Part shown: one piece after another, positions 27,434 through 35,540 of the stretch
How positions within the stretch are numbered: the stretch's first letter is position 1
How the letters are laid out: the number at the start of each line of letters is the position of its first letter
From: JBCCSZ01 sp039199225
Lineage (GTDB): Bacteria > Bacteroidota > Bacteroidia > Chitinophagales > Saprospiraceae
Direction of reading: 5' to 3'
DNA length: 42,363 bases
NCBI GenBank assembly: GCA_039199225.1
Contig: JBCCSZ010000014.1
Location: 1 to 42,363, forward strand
Translations under genes and position numbers: made by a program
The notes under the pieces: model-generated
What the model saw: the letters and a program-made list of their open reading frames with translations, nothing else
The model's database searches: none
Told to the model about the DNA's origin: nothing

Positions 27434-27682
27434 CTAGAGACTTACACCTGTATCGATGCCTTTGCGCTCCAATTTTTTCAGATAAGCAAAGATTCCAAGC
27501 TTATTGATATTGCGAATGGCCTTAGCAGACACCTTCAAGGTTATCCACTTACCCGTTTCTGGAATGTAGAAGCGTTTCTTGTGCAAATTTGGTAGAAAGC
27601 GACGTTTCGTCTTCCGGTTGGAATGGGAAACATTGTTACCTGTGATGGGTCTCTTTCCTGTCAGTTGACAAACTTTTGACAT
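27434..27682 (-). CDS. rpmB: 50S ribosomal protein L28
   Basis: 82 aa. It begins MSKVCQLTGKRPITGNNVSHS, then NRKTKRRFLPNLHKKRF and a C-terminal KAIRNINKLGIFAYLKK, all L28 hallmarks. It starts 17 bp after the end of the tRNA-Arg gene on the same strand, so tRNA and mRNA probably come from one primary transcript. Confidence 0.96.
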   Translation of the reverse strand: MSKVCQLTGKRPITGNNVSHSNRKTKRRFLPNLHKKRFYIPETGKWITLKVSAKAIRNINKLGIFAYLKKLERKGIDTGVSL

Positions 27683-27699
27683 GATTCATTGAATTTAAG

Positions 27700-27773
27700 T
27701 GACTTCGGAAGGACTCGAACCTTCAACCTCCTGATCCGTAGTCAGGTGCTCTATCCAATTAAGCTACGAAGCC
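27700..27773 (-). tRNA. tRNA-Arg (anticodon ACG)
   Basis: 74 nt. All arms fold: a 7-bp acceptor (one G-U pair), a 4-bp D stem with GG in the loop, a 5-bp anticodon stem around CTACGGA (anticodon ACG, A34 expected to become inosine), a 5-nt variable loop and a 5-bp T stem with loop TTCGAGT. Discriminator base A; CCA is not encoded. It is placed just upstream of rpmB. Confidence 0.97.
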
Positions 27774-28405
27774 AAAGCATTGATAATAAACCAATTATGA
27801 ACGTTCTCTTTACTTTGTTGCAACTTCTTTTGTTGCGATCCTACATAGGTATCTTGTAAAGAGATGGCAAAAGTACAACTTTTTTTCTTTCTCTACAATA
27901 ATTCTGAAAAAAGTTGAAACAAATTTTTGCATTCTCTTCGTCCGTATATGGAGAACTCAAATTTACTAAAGTCAAAGTTATCTGTTCCCCAGTATTTTCT
28001 GGCTGAGTGGCTGAATGGAGGTGCTTAACCCTAGGTTGTAGTTCGATCTCCCTAGGCTGGGCAGAGAAGGAAAGATTTAAAAAGTATTCGGTCGGTAGGT
28101 TGATAAGAATCGATGATTTTGTGGCTAAAGACTTTGGGTAGAATTGCTTGTTTGTCTAGCAGGCTAGATAAAGATTAGAGCGTGAATAATTAAACAATGT
28201 ATATTTTATTTTTAATTACATACCTGTTTGAAGGTATTATTGTAGCCAAATGGCATTGGATTTTTCTCTAAAGGATACCAAAAAATCTACATAACAATTC
28301 AAATTCGCAAAAGTATGTTAAAGAATTGTTAAAGCAATCAAATATGATTGAACTATTTGATCACATGGGAATAAATTACTTTAACGAAAATTAAAAAGTA
28401 CAAGC
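27774..28405. other. 632-bp AT-rich divergent intergenic region
   Basis: Separates the core tRNA/ribosomal unit (leftward) from the AT-richer accessory genes (rightward). Apart from the tRNA-unit promoter I see no gene. A short, less AT-rich patch at about 28002-28070 contains CCCTAGG twice, 20 bp apart, and looks vaguely tRNA-like, but does not fold into a complete tRNA. Confidence 0.4.
27868..27899 (-). promoter_or_regulatory. Promoter for the tRNA-Arg-rpmB-rpmG unit
   Basis: On the minus strand, TACTTTTG (complement of 27868-27875) is an exact -7 match. ATTG (complement of 27896-27899) lies 20 bp upstream, one base off the -33 TTTG. The predicted start is about 90 nt before the tRNA 5' end. 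Confidence 0.65.
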
Positions 28406-29059
28406 ATGAAAACATTAACCCCCTACCTCAAGAGGTATCTTATTCTCATTCTTACCGTTCCATTTTTCTTCTTTTTCGGTTTCCAAAATGACTGCGATGA
28501 TCAATCATGTGAATCTGATTGTGAGTCACGCTGTGATAGAGCAGCAGAAAAAGGAACCGTTAGCTTCATTCCTATATTTCAAGACCAATCGATTCTTCCA
28601 TGTGATGTAACCAATGTAACGTTGGAGGAAGTCTTGGATCAGTTTGGACCAGATGCAATTGTGGTGGAAGAAGAAGAAATGGCTGGACAATTCGGCTTTG
28701 AATTCGAGCAGGATAAATTTACTGTACGTGGAACAATTTCAGGTATTTGCGATGATGGACGAATGTTTTTTTACGATTTTAATAAGGAAAATACGAAGGC
28801 AGTACTTCGTATAATCGGTGGTCAAAGAGTTGGAGTGATCGAAGTTAGCGATATTCCTCTTGGACTGCCAATTGGTATTTCACTAGACGTTACGAAACCC
28901 TGTGATGATGAACCGGGAGACTGCCTTGACTGTGGTATGTCCAATGATGTCACTTGGACACATAATTATGTAGGCTTTGGTTCTGCAACATTGTCCAACG
29001 ATGATATTATTGAAGTGGACGTGTTGAAACAACAGCTGTTCTGTGATCTTTGTAATTAA
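28406..29059 (+). CDS. Exported cysteine-rich protein, unknown function
   Basis: 217 aa. A hydrophobic N-terminus (about 9-26, with an FFFFF run) acts as a signal or anchor and is followed directly by an acidic cysteine cluster (NDCDDQSCESDCESRCDR). The middle is acidic and beta-rich. The C-terminus again holds paired cysteines (CDDEPGDCLDCG, then FCDLCN as the last residues). The clusters suggest disulphides or metal binding. No family recognised. The stop is 6 bp before the next gene, so the two are co-transcribed. Its base composition is more AT-rich than that of genes left of 27 kb. Confidence 0.65.
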   Translation: MKTLTPYLKRYLILILTVPFFFFFGFQNDCDDQSCESDCESRCDRAAEKGTVSFIPIFQDQSILPCDVTNVTLEEVLDQFGPDAIVVEEEEMAGQFGFEFEQDKFTVRGTISGICDDGRMFFYDFNKENTKAVLRIIGGQRVGVIEVSDIPLGLPIGISLDVTKPCDDEPGDCLDCGMSNDVTWTHNYVGFGSATLSNDDIIEVDVLKQQLFCDLCN

Positions 29060-29065
29060 ATTTCA

Positions 29066-29935
29066 ATGCTTAAAAAAATTGTAAAAATGAAAGTCCAAAA
29101 AATATTTTCCATTTCCGTATTATTTTTCTGCGCTGTCTTATTGGTCGGATGTCAAAAGGATAGCATGAAAGTCACTGAAACTTCAAATGCTGTCAATAAC
29201 AAATTACCATCTGTTTTTGAATTGATCGCTTTGAAACACAAGATCATGGAGGCAGATGGCTTCGTGTTTGTGAAAAATCAAAATGCTATGCTCAACACGG
29301 GTGAACAAGTGAGTGATGATGGCCTTTACACAGCTTCGGCAGAGTTCAGAGGCTCTGATGGTGAACTCAAAACCTTTGGCGCATTATCAATCGATGATGT
29401 TGATATTTCGAAATCAAAGTATAGCAAGCGATACAAATCGAGTCAGGAAGATCAGGTCCAATTGAAAGGTGCTTTTGGAAAAACAATTGGTGTTCGCCTG
29501 AAGGATAATGGCAATCTAAGAAGTGATGTATTTTATTCTGAGATGTACAATCCAGCTCCTGTTAGTCTCAATTCACCGACTCCATCAGGCAAGGCCGATG
29601 CAATGACAGCGATTGGAATCAATGAAACATTTACTTGGAACGTTGATGCACAGAATAGCAACGGTGTCTACATCATTGTTTACTTTGATTTGAGAAACAT
29701 TTTGAATGCAGACCTAAGAGGAAAGGGGCATAAGTCAGTCAGCAAACTGATTCAAACGACAGATAATGGTAGATATCAGTTATCCAGTACCGATCTCAAT
29801 AATATTCCTGATGGTGCCGTACTTGATGTTATTGTAGGTAGAGCTAATTACCAAGAGGTGACAACACCAGGTCAGGACGACTATGTCTTATTTGGTTATA
29901 CCTTGGCCACAGGGCAGTTCAAGTTGTCTAGATAA
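29066..29935 (+). CDS. Predicted lipoprotein, unknown function
   Basis: 289 aa from the ATG at 29066; the ATG at 29087 (MKVQKIFSISVLFF) would give a more compact signal peptide and is an equally good start. The lipobox LLVGC places the lipidated Cys at residue 29 of the long form. The mature part is beta-rich with no recognised family. It starts 6 bp after the upstream cysteine-rich gene. A long inverted repeat lies just downstream, and the next gene on the strand encodes an Lgt-like protein. Confidence 0.68.
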   Translation: MLKKIVKMKVQKIFSISVLFFCAVLLVGCQKDSMKVTETSNAVNNKLPSVFELIALKHKIMEADGFVFVKNQNAMLNTGEQVSDDGLYTASAEFRGSDGELKTFGALSIDDVDISKSKYSKRYKSSQEDQVQLKGAFGKTIGVRLKDNGNLRSDVFYSEMYNPAPVSLNSPTPSGKADAMTAIGINETFTWNVDAQNSNGVYIIVYFDLRNILNADLRGKGHKSVSKLIQTTDNGRYQLSSTDLNNIPDGAVLDVIVGRANYQEVTTPGQDDYVLFGYTLATGQFKLSR

Positions 29936-29966
29936 AAGAACTTAATGACCATCTACAGGGTGGTGA

Positions 29967-30057
29967 AAAATTGGTCGGTATGCGCTGAACGCAAATAGGT
30001 GGCTGTTACCACAAGGAAGAAACAACATCAGTCAGCGTTTGCATATCGGCCAATTTT
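29967..30057. repeat. 17-bp inverted repeat with 57-nt spacer
   Basis: Positions 29967-29983 and 30041-30057 are reverse complements with two mismatches, both compatible with G-U pairing in RNA. The right arm is followed by TTTTAAAATTAA. It may be the terminator of the two-gene unit, a structured RNA or a small mobile relic. Confidence 0.6.
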
Positions 30058-30161
30058 AAAATTAATTGCTTGGATATCATCAGTTTTGTAATGGCTGCCA
30101 GCTAAGTTACAACTGATATATACCACAGCAAGACACATTCTCTTCACTTTTGAATTAGCAT

Positions 30162-30953
30162 ATGCTACCACGTATAGAGTTTTTGGGAAAAGATATCAGT
30201 TGGTACGGTATCTTATTGGTTTTTACCATTGTACTTGTCGTTGTTTTTTTTCAGAATTATAAGAAAGGTTCTACCTACTCCAACTTTTCTTTTTTTGAAA
30301 GGAATACAGTTATTTTTCTGTTCTTATTAACTGGTTATCTAGGTTCCGTTTCGTTTGGCATTTTTGAGCGTTATCTGATCAAGCTGACCAGAGGTTATCA
30401 ACTTGAAGTCAGCTTAGGAAATTTTGCTCAAGACGTTGCAAATAGCAGCACGGGCAGATGGTTTGGTTCCATATTCTTATATGCCTTTGGCATACTACTA
30501 TACGCTCTTTGGGATCGAAAGCGACGTTACATTCAGATACTTGATCTGACCTTAATAACAATTTGTCTTGGAGTGATATTTGGGAAAATAGGATGCTTTT
30601 TGGATGGTCATTATGGGTGTTATGGTATACCAACCGAATTGCCTTGGGGCGTAACTTTTCCATATGGTACCGGTGCCACACTTTTACCTGTGCATCCGGT
30701 TCAAATCTACGATGCTATTTTTCACAGTCTGCTTTTTATCATTTTACTGCGTATGCAAACAAAGAGTAGTATAGCTGGAATGGCGGGAATAACCTTTTTA
30801 TTTTCCACATCCTTTTACAATATATTAATTGAATTTATAAGAACGAATAAAGTAATTTTTGGAGGTTTAACATTTGCTCAATTGACATATATAGTTGTAA
30901 TACTTATAACTCTTGCGTTGTTTTTGATGATTAGACGACCATCCACGGCTTAG
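30162..30953 (+). CDS. Divergent Lgt-family membrane protein (prolipoprotein diacylglyceryl transferase-like)
   Basis: 263 aa with about seven membrane segments. Lgt-like features: ISWYGILL at 12-19, the signature-region equivalent GKIGCFLDGHYGCYG at 141-155, HPVQIYDA at 178-185 and a late EFIRTNK. Canonical Lgt transfers diacylglycerol from phosphatidylglycerol to the lipobox Cys. Here the essential Arg of GRxGN is Lys142 and the Asn is Cys145, and the HGG motif expected in the middle reads TGRWFG. It therefore belongs to a divergent branch, and its acyl acceptor may differ or be specialised. Neighbours are a lipoprotein gene upstream and a sulfatase-fold enzyme downstream. Confidence 0.75.
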   Translation: MLPRIEFLGKDISWYGILLVFTIVLVVVFFQNYKKGSTYSNFSFFERNTVIFLFLLTGYLGSVSFGIFERYLIKLTRGYQLEVSLGNFAQDVANSSTGRWFGSIFLYAFGILLYALWDRKRRYIQILDLTLITICLGVIFGKIGCFLDGHYGCYGIPTELPWGVTFPYGTGATLLPVHPVQIYDAIFHSLLFIILLRMQTKSSIAGMAGITFLFSTSFYNILIEFIRTNKVIFGGLTFAQLTYIVVILITLALFLMIRRPSTA

Positions 30954-31090
30954 TATGTGTTACATGTTTTTTTAATCGGAAAGACCTTGTCTAGGAAGAA
31001 TCTGGTTATTTTGTTAGTATTGTGATAAGCTTTTATGATCCTTACTAATTGAAATTATTGAATTTTTGAGTCAGTCTTAATCGAAACTTA

Positions 31091-32467
31091 TTGAAATCTA
31101 TTCCTGAAAATATAATCCTCATTATTGCGGACAGTTTGCGGTTCGATACGGTTTACAATAGGCCAAAGCTAGGTATGCCTTATGTTGAACAAAATGCTAC
31201 GCAATTTATGAATGTATGGTCAAATGGTTGTTGGACACTGCCAAGTACAGCCAGCATCTTCTCAGGGCTTTTGCCCCATGAGCATATGGCCACGACACAA
31301 AATCGGAAACTGAGCAAACAAGTTGTCACGCTTGCACAAAAGCTTCAGGACTTGGGGTATCAAACCAATCAGATTACTGCAAATGTTGCAACGACAAATA
31401 TCTTTAACCTGGATAGAGGTTTTCATAATACCTATAAAATTTGGGAGGAAGTTGAGCCAGCCTATAAAAAGCTATCTCATTTGTTGTTATTAGCAGGTAA
31501 GCCTAGAATTCGAAAATTATTGTTTTCCAAGGACTTAATAGGTCAGGCTCTTTCAAAAGATCTCCAGGCCGCTTATGTATGGTTTAGTAGTATGATGGAT
31601 AGAAGTTTTGAAAAAGCGGATAAGTTGATCAAACAGAATCAACAGTCTGGCAAACGAACTTTTCTGTTCATTAATTTGATGGAAACGCATTTTCCCTATC
31701 ACGTCAGTAATCATTTTGAATTACAAGAGCGTAATCCATTTCTGAAGCTAAAAGAGTTGTATGGGTTATTTCACTTTGTCAATCAAACATTCCTGACGCA
31801 AGATCGCGAAGTACTCAATAAAGATACTTTGCAGCTTTTGAAAAAGCGTCAAATAAAAAGTTGGGATTTAATAAAGGGTAGGGTAGATAAGTTCATCGCC
31901 CACCATCACCAAGGAAAGAAAAATCTCGTCATTTTTGCCTCAGATCATGGAGATAACTTTGGTGAGGAAAACTGGGCTTATCACTTTTCCAATGTAACCA
32001 ATGAGGGAACAAAGGTACCACTGTTTTGGTTGGATCATCTCAATGCTTCAAATGTACCCTCTCTTCAACCTATGGGAATGCGGATGCTTTACTACAAGAT
32101 ACTATGTGCTTGTGGGTATAAAGGTTATGATAAATATTGTTCCAATACACAGGATGCTTACACATTGCCAATTTCCGAAAGTTTTTGGTACAACAATCGA
32201 GGAAAGACCCTTCCCAAATATCGGTATAATCAATTTAGCTTTATAAAAGGCAGCCATCAATACATATTGAGAGGGAAAAAATGGTATCGTAAGAAATGCC
32301 AACTTTCATCCATCGAACATCCACTGGATGCAATAAGTGAAAGGGAGTTGCCAGAAGAAATCAACTATTCTCCGGTGAATGAAGCTTTTTCTAACGATAG
32401 TGATCGGAGATTGCTCAGCAGCAAAGTTTCAGCCTACCTGCAATACTGCGCAAAGTATGCCTCCTGA
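31091..32467 (+). CDS. Sulfatase-fold (alkaline phosphatase superfamily) enzyme
   Basis: 458 aa. The start is TTG at 31091: a stop lies seven codons upstream in frame with no ATG between, and the first metal ligand (Asp14 in IIADSLRFD) is too close to the N-terminus for a later start. The nucleophile region reads CWTLPSTASIFSG, which puts Thr49 where arylsulfatases have Cys or Ser; this is seen in phosphotransferase-like members. The late SDHGDNFGEE segment supplies further metal ligands. No signal peptide is seen, so a cytoplasmic or peripheral role on a phospho- or sulfo-glycan is possible. Substrate unknown. Confidence 0.78.
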   Translation: MKSIPENIILIIADSLRFDTVYNRPKLGMPYVEQNATQFMNVWSNGCWTLPSTASIFSGLLPHEHMATTQNRKLSKQVVTLAQKLQDLGYQTNQITANVATTNIFNLDRGFHNTYKIWEEVEPAYKKLSHLLLLAGKPRIRKLLFSKDLIGQALSKDLQAAYVWFSSMMDRSFEKADKLIKQNQQSGKRTFLFINLMETHFPYHVSNHFELQERNPFLKLKELYGLFHFVNQTFLTQDREVLNKDTLQLLKKRQIKSWDLIKGRVDKFIAHHHQGKKNLVIFASDHGDNFGEENWAYHFSNVTNEGTKVPLFWLDHLNASNVPSLQPMGMRMLYYKILCACGYKGYDKYCSNTQDAYTLPISESFWYNNRGKTLPKYRYNQFSFIKGSHQYILRGKKWYRKKCQLSSIEHPLDAISERELPEEINYSPVNEAFSNDSDRRLLSSKVSAYLQYCAKYAS

Positions 32468-32571
32468 GTAAAATGGATTCTAGTGAGCAAAAGAACAGGT
32501 TACTAAATTGTCCAAAGCTTACTGCCAGTTGGGAAAACTTTTATTAGCCATCGTTGGAGAGCGACCAATGC

Positions 32572-33951
32572 CTACGGGTTTTTTCCATCTAAAGAACCTC
32601 CAAGGGATTGCTCCACCATGCGAAGCAGCCGCTGCTCTTTTTGATCGGCCAGATAGTGGCCATGCATTACCTCCAATTTTTCTCTGAAAGAATCCTCCTG
32701 CAGCACGTGTTCCAGATTGGCGCGAATGTCGGCGGCACTGTCGATGTCTTTATCTGCCCGGATGCCCACACCATGGTAAGCCACCCGAGCGGCACAGCCA
32801 TTCTGATCCGATTTTTTACCCGAGTACACCAACATCGGTACCTTAAAATGGATGCATTCATTCAAACTGTGAACACCGCCATGCACAATGGCACAATCGG
32901 CTTGGGCCAAGACCTCTAATTGGGGAACCCATGAAAAGGGATAGACGTTTTCGGGGATTTCCCCCAGTGTTTTGACATCTTTCAATCCGCCCAAGCTCAA
33001 TATCAGCAACCAATCAGTGCGATGAGCTACTGCTTGGACGACCCTCTTTAGAAAATGCCCATCGCTTTTGCTGAGTGTACTGACCGAGCAATAGATCAAA
33101 GAGCGCTGCTCTGCCACCTTTTGTTGGAATAAGGCTTGAAGCGGCTGTTCAAGGTCGGCATCTGGGCGTAAGCTTTTCCTCTGTGTAAAAACCATCGCGC
33201 CTATATAATGTAGGTAGGGGGGAGGAGCATGTGGAAATTCCATGGCTTGGGTGGCCATATTTAAAACGGGTAGGGAGCGGTACAAAAACGGTCCGGGCCA
33301 GTGGTCTTCACCAATGTATGCTTTGGGAAAGCCAATTTTCTGAGCGTATTTCTTCAAAACGGATCGCCGGTCGAGGCCAAGGCTGATGCTCCTGGCTTTG
33401 AAAAACAGCCACCACCGTTGCCATCGGATTTTCTGCCAGGATAATGCAATGCCTGCCTGGCTGCCTCGCCAGCCTTCTCCTGGGATGATGTCTACGGTGA
33501 GAGAGGGAAAGTTTGGACGTCGCCAAACAGAAAAGAATTGGTTGAGCAATAGGGTAGGGAGTCGGCGGGCTACACAAGTCATCAGATGGTCGTGTAATTC
33601 GAGGTCTATCAGTACCAAATCGGGCGATAGCCTGTCCAATGTCTGCTCGAATGCCTCCATATGGAGCGAGTTGACAGCCTGTTGTTGGCGTGCGGCTGCA
33701 TGGCGAAGTCGGTACCAAACGCTCTTGAATTTTCGCAGTGGCCCTGTAAACTTTGGCAGCTCTGGTGCGGGCTTGAAATTGGTTGGGGCCAATTGTAGGT
33801 AGTTTATCCCGTTGGCCTCTACTTTGCTTTTGACATCGGCCGGACAGGCATAAGTCACACGATGTCCAGCTTCTTCCAATTGGTGGACCATCTCGAAACT
33901 GGCATAAAGGATGCCCGTCAGGCCGGAGGTCATGCATAGTATGTGTGCCAT
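32572..33951 (-). CDS. GT1-family glycosyltransferase (UGT/MGT-like)
   Basis: 459 aa, GT-B fold. The N-terminal domain begins MAHILCMTSGLTGILYASFE. The C-terminal nucleotide-sugar domain has PFSWVPQLEVLAQADCAIVHGGVHSLNECIHFKVPMLVY and then SDQNGCAARV, corresponding to the HGG...E/D-Q motif of macrolide- and UDP-glycosyltransferases. It probably glycosylates a small hydrophobic acceptor (lipid, carotenoid or secondary metabolite); the acceptor is not deducible. GC content is higher than in its left neighbour. Convergent with the sulfatase-fold gene. Confidence 0.88.
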   Translation of the reverse strand: MAHILCMTSGLTGILYASFEMVHQLEEAGHRVTYACPADVKSKVEANGINYLQLAPTNFKPAPELPKFTGPLRKFKSVWYRLRHAAARQQQAVNSLHMEAFEQTLDRLSPDLVLIDLELHDHLMTCVARRLPTLLLNQFFSVWRRPNFPSLTVDIIPGEGWRGSQAGIALSWQKIRWQRWWLFFKARSISLGLDRRSVLKKYAQKIGFPKAYIGEDHWPGPFLYRSLPVLNMATQAMEFPHAPPPYLHYIGAMVFTQRKSLRPDADLEQPLQALFQQKVAEQRSLIYCSVSTLSKSDGHFLKRVVQAVAHRTDWLLILSLGGLKDVKTLGEIPENVYPFSWVPQLEVLAQADCAIVHGGVHSLNECIHFKVPMLVYSGKKSDQNGCAARVAYHGVGIRADKDIDSAADIRANLEHVLQEDSFREKLEVMHGHYLADQKEQRLLRMVEQSLGGSLDGKNP

Positions 33952-34372
33952 TGCTGCTTGTTTGGCGCCAAGCTACCCATTGGCTTGGAGAAAACCAAAG
34001 CATCGTAAAAGTAGGTATAACTATAATTGGTATATGAGGCTAGTCAAAAATGGTAAGCGCTCTTAACTTTAAATGAAGCATTTTTGGAAAAGTTGTTTGA
34101 TTAATGTTATATTAGCGACAAGTTCTATGTGTTCCCGCCGGGAAATGAAACCATTAAACATGTCTTTACCGCTCAAGTTTCCATAGAATGACTTTTGATA
34201 CTAGAAATTGCTTTTCAAACGTAGATTCACGCAACTACACACCCCTTGTCAGTTTTTTGGAAAAACTTGTATGATTTATCAAGATTTCAATAGCTGCCCA
34301 GTTCACATTTTTCGCAAAAACGACACTTATTATTGAGGTTAACCTGACGGACCCTAAAAGCTCGAAGCCAAA
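33952..34372. other. 421-bp divergent intergenic region
   Basis: Lies between the glycosyltransferase gene (leftward) and the LytTR regulator gene (rightward), so it must hold both promoters. No exact TAnnTTTG was found on either strand and no credible gene is present. The region is AT-rich. Confidence 0.4.
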
Positions 34373-35116
34373 ATGATAAAAGCAGTTTTCATTAGCCGTG
34401 AAAAAGAGATTATAGACCCCATTACCCAAATTCTGGCGCGTATCTACCCCGATATTCAGGTAAATGGTATTTTTCAATGTCCGCTCGAAGGAAAACAACT
34501 CATTCAGGAGAACGAGCCAGACCTGTTATTCATAGACTATCAACTGAGCGAACCCGTACAGTCCGACAATTGGCAACCGACCACGATGGAAACTATTTTT
34601 CTGGGGGTTGGCAAGCAGCCTGAAAGCCCCGTCCAACACTTCCGTCCGGCAGGTCTCATCCGAAAACCCATCGAAACAGACCAAGTCATAACGGCAGTCA
34701 ATACGGCCCAAAACCGCATCTTCAACCGGCGCCACCAACAGACTTACGAAACCATCCTGCAGCATTTGCATGCACCGGCCAACAAAGCTGCCACCGATCA
34801 AATCATAGGCATCCCCACCATCGACGGCCTCGAAATTCTAAATGTCCGCGACATCATCCGTTGCGAAGGTCTCCAAAAGTGTACCCGCATCGTCACCCGC
34901 ACTCGTTCCGACATTGTCAGTTCTTACAACCTCGGCGAATTTCGAAAGCTACTGGAAAACTTCTCCTTCTTCTCCCCCCACAAATCCTACCTGGTCAATC
35001 TCCATTGCATAAAAAAATACTACAAAGAAGGCACCCTCCTCATGGAAGACAACACCCCCGTACCCGTCTCCCGCCGCTGCAAGAAAAAATTCCTCGCCCA
35101 GATATTGCATATTTAG
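34373..35116 (+). CDS. LytTR-family response regulator (orphan)
   Basis: 247 aa. Residues 1-120 are a receiver-like domain with a phosphoacceptor candidate Asp55 (LLFIDYQ) and a conserved Lys in LIRKPIE, but the usual acidic pair near residue 9 is replaced by SREKE, so classical phosphorylation may be impaired. Residues about 145-247 form a LytTR DNA-binding domain (IIRCEGLQKCTRIVTRTRSDI, FFSPHKSYLVNL, VPVSRRCKKKF). No histidine kinase is adjacent. It lies about 425 bp upstream of the eCIS-side genes on the same strand, which makes it a candidate regulator of that cluster, though nothing proves this. Confidence 0.85.
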   Translation: MIKAVFISREKEIIDPITQILARIYPDIQVNGIFQCPLEGKQLIQENEPDLLFIDYQLSEPVQSDNWQPTTMETIFLGVGKQPESPVQHFRPAGLIRKPIETDQVITAVNTAQNRIFNRRHQQTYETILQHLHAPANKAATDQIIGIPTIDGLEILNVRDIIRCEGLQKCTRIVTRTRSDIVSSYNLGEFRKLLENFSFFSPHKSYLVNLHCIKKYYKEGTLLMEDNTPVPVSRRCKKKFLAQILHI

Positions 35117-35436
35117 GGGTGAGCAGTGAGCAGTGGGCGGTGATTTGGTGATTGAGTGATCGGTGAGCGGTGATTTGGTGATTTGGAGATCGGTGATCGG
35201 TGATTTGGTGATGATGCCCTCTAACGCGTTGATGAAAATTACGAAACCACCAGATCACGAAATCACAAAATCACCAGATCGTAAAACCACAAAACCACCA
35301 GATCGCAAAACCACTAGATCACGAAATCACCAGATCGCAAAACCACTAGATCACAAAATCACCCAATCACGAAACCACCAGATCACAAAATCACAAAACC
35401 ACCAGATCACGAAATCACAAAACCACCCAATCACGC
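35117..35436. repeat. Dispersed low-complexity repeat with inverted arms (copy 1)
   Basis: The left arm (35117-35215) consists of 7-8-nt units of the GTGATTTG/GTGATCG type. The right arm (35241-35436) consists of complementary units such as AATCACC, AGATCAC and AAATCAC. The two arms flank about 25 bp of ordinary sequence and could pair as a long imperfect hairpin. A related copy lies at 39855-40015. It fits neither a CRISPR (no spacers, no uniform repeat) nor an insertion sequence (no transposase). Confidence 0.8.
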
Positions 35437-35540
35437 CCCCCCGCTCGTTCCCCAAAATCGACCGAAAGTCAGATCAAGCTTGTCAAAACACGGCTTTGCA
35501 CTTAATTTGAAGATCAAAATCGCAGCCAACACAATAGCAC
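35437..35540. promoter_or_regulatory. Possible start region of the eCIS-side transcript
   Basis: About 100 bp between the repeat and the 104-aa gene. TTAATTTG at 35502-35509 differs from TAnnTTTG by one base and lies 31 bp before the ATG, with no spaced -33 box. It is a weak candidate only. Confidence 0.25.

Noticed and set aside
27700..27773. tRNA-Arg as integration site (att) of the AT-rich block
   Set aside because: The tRNA 3' end faces rpmB, on the opposite side from the AT-rich block, and no duplicated tRNA 3' segment was seen at the other border.
28002..28075. Second tRNA or tRNA relic
   Set aside because: It contains tRNA-like pieces (TGGCTGAGTGG, GTTCGATC) but no acceptor or anticodon stem closes. 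The CCCTAGG pair may be chance.
35117..35436. CRISPR array
   Set aside because: Units are 7-8 nt, degenerate and contiguous, without unique spacers of regular length, and no cas genes are present.
35163..35510. Open frame of 115 codons with NHQITKSQ-type repeats
   Set aside because: It is only the repeat array read in frame; the composition (Lys, Thr, His, Asn, Pro) follows from ATCACC units and there is no plausible gene context.
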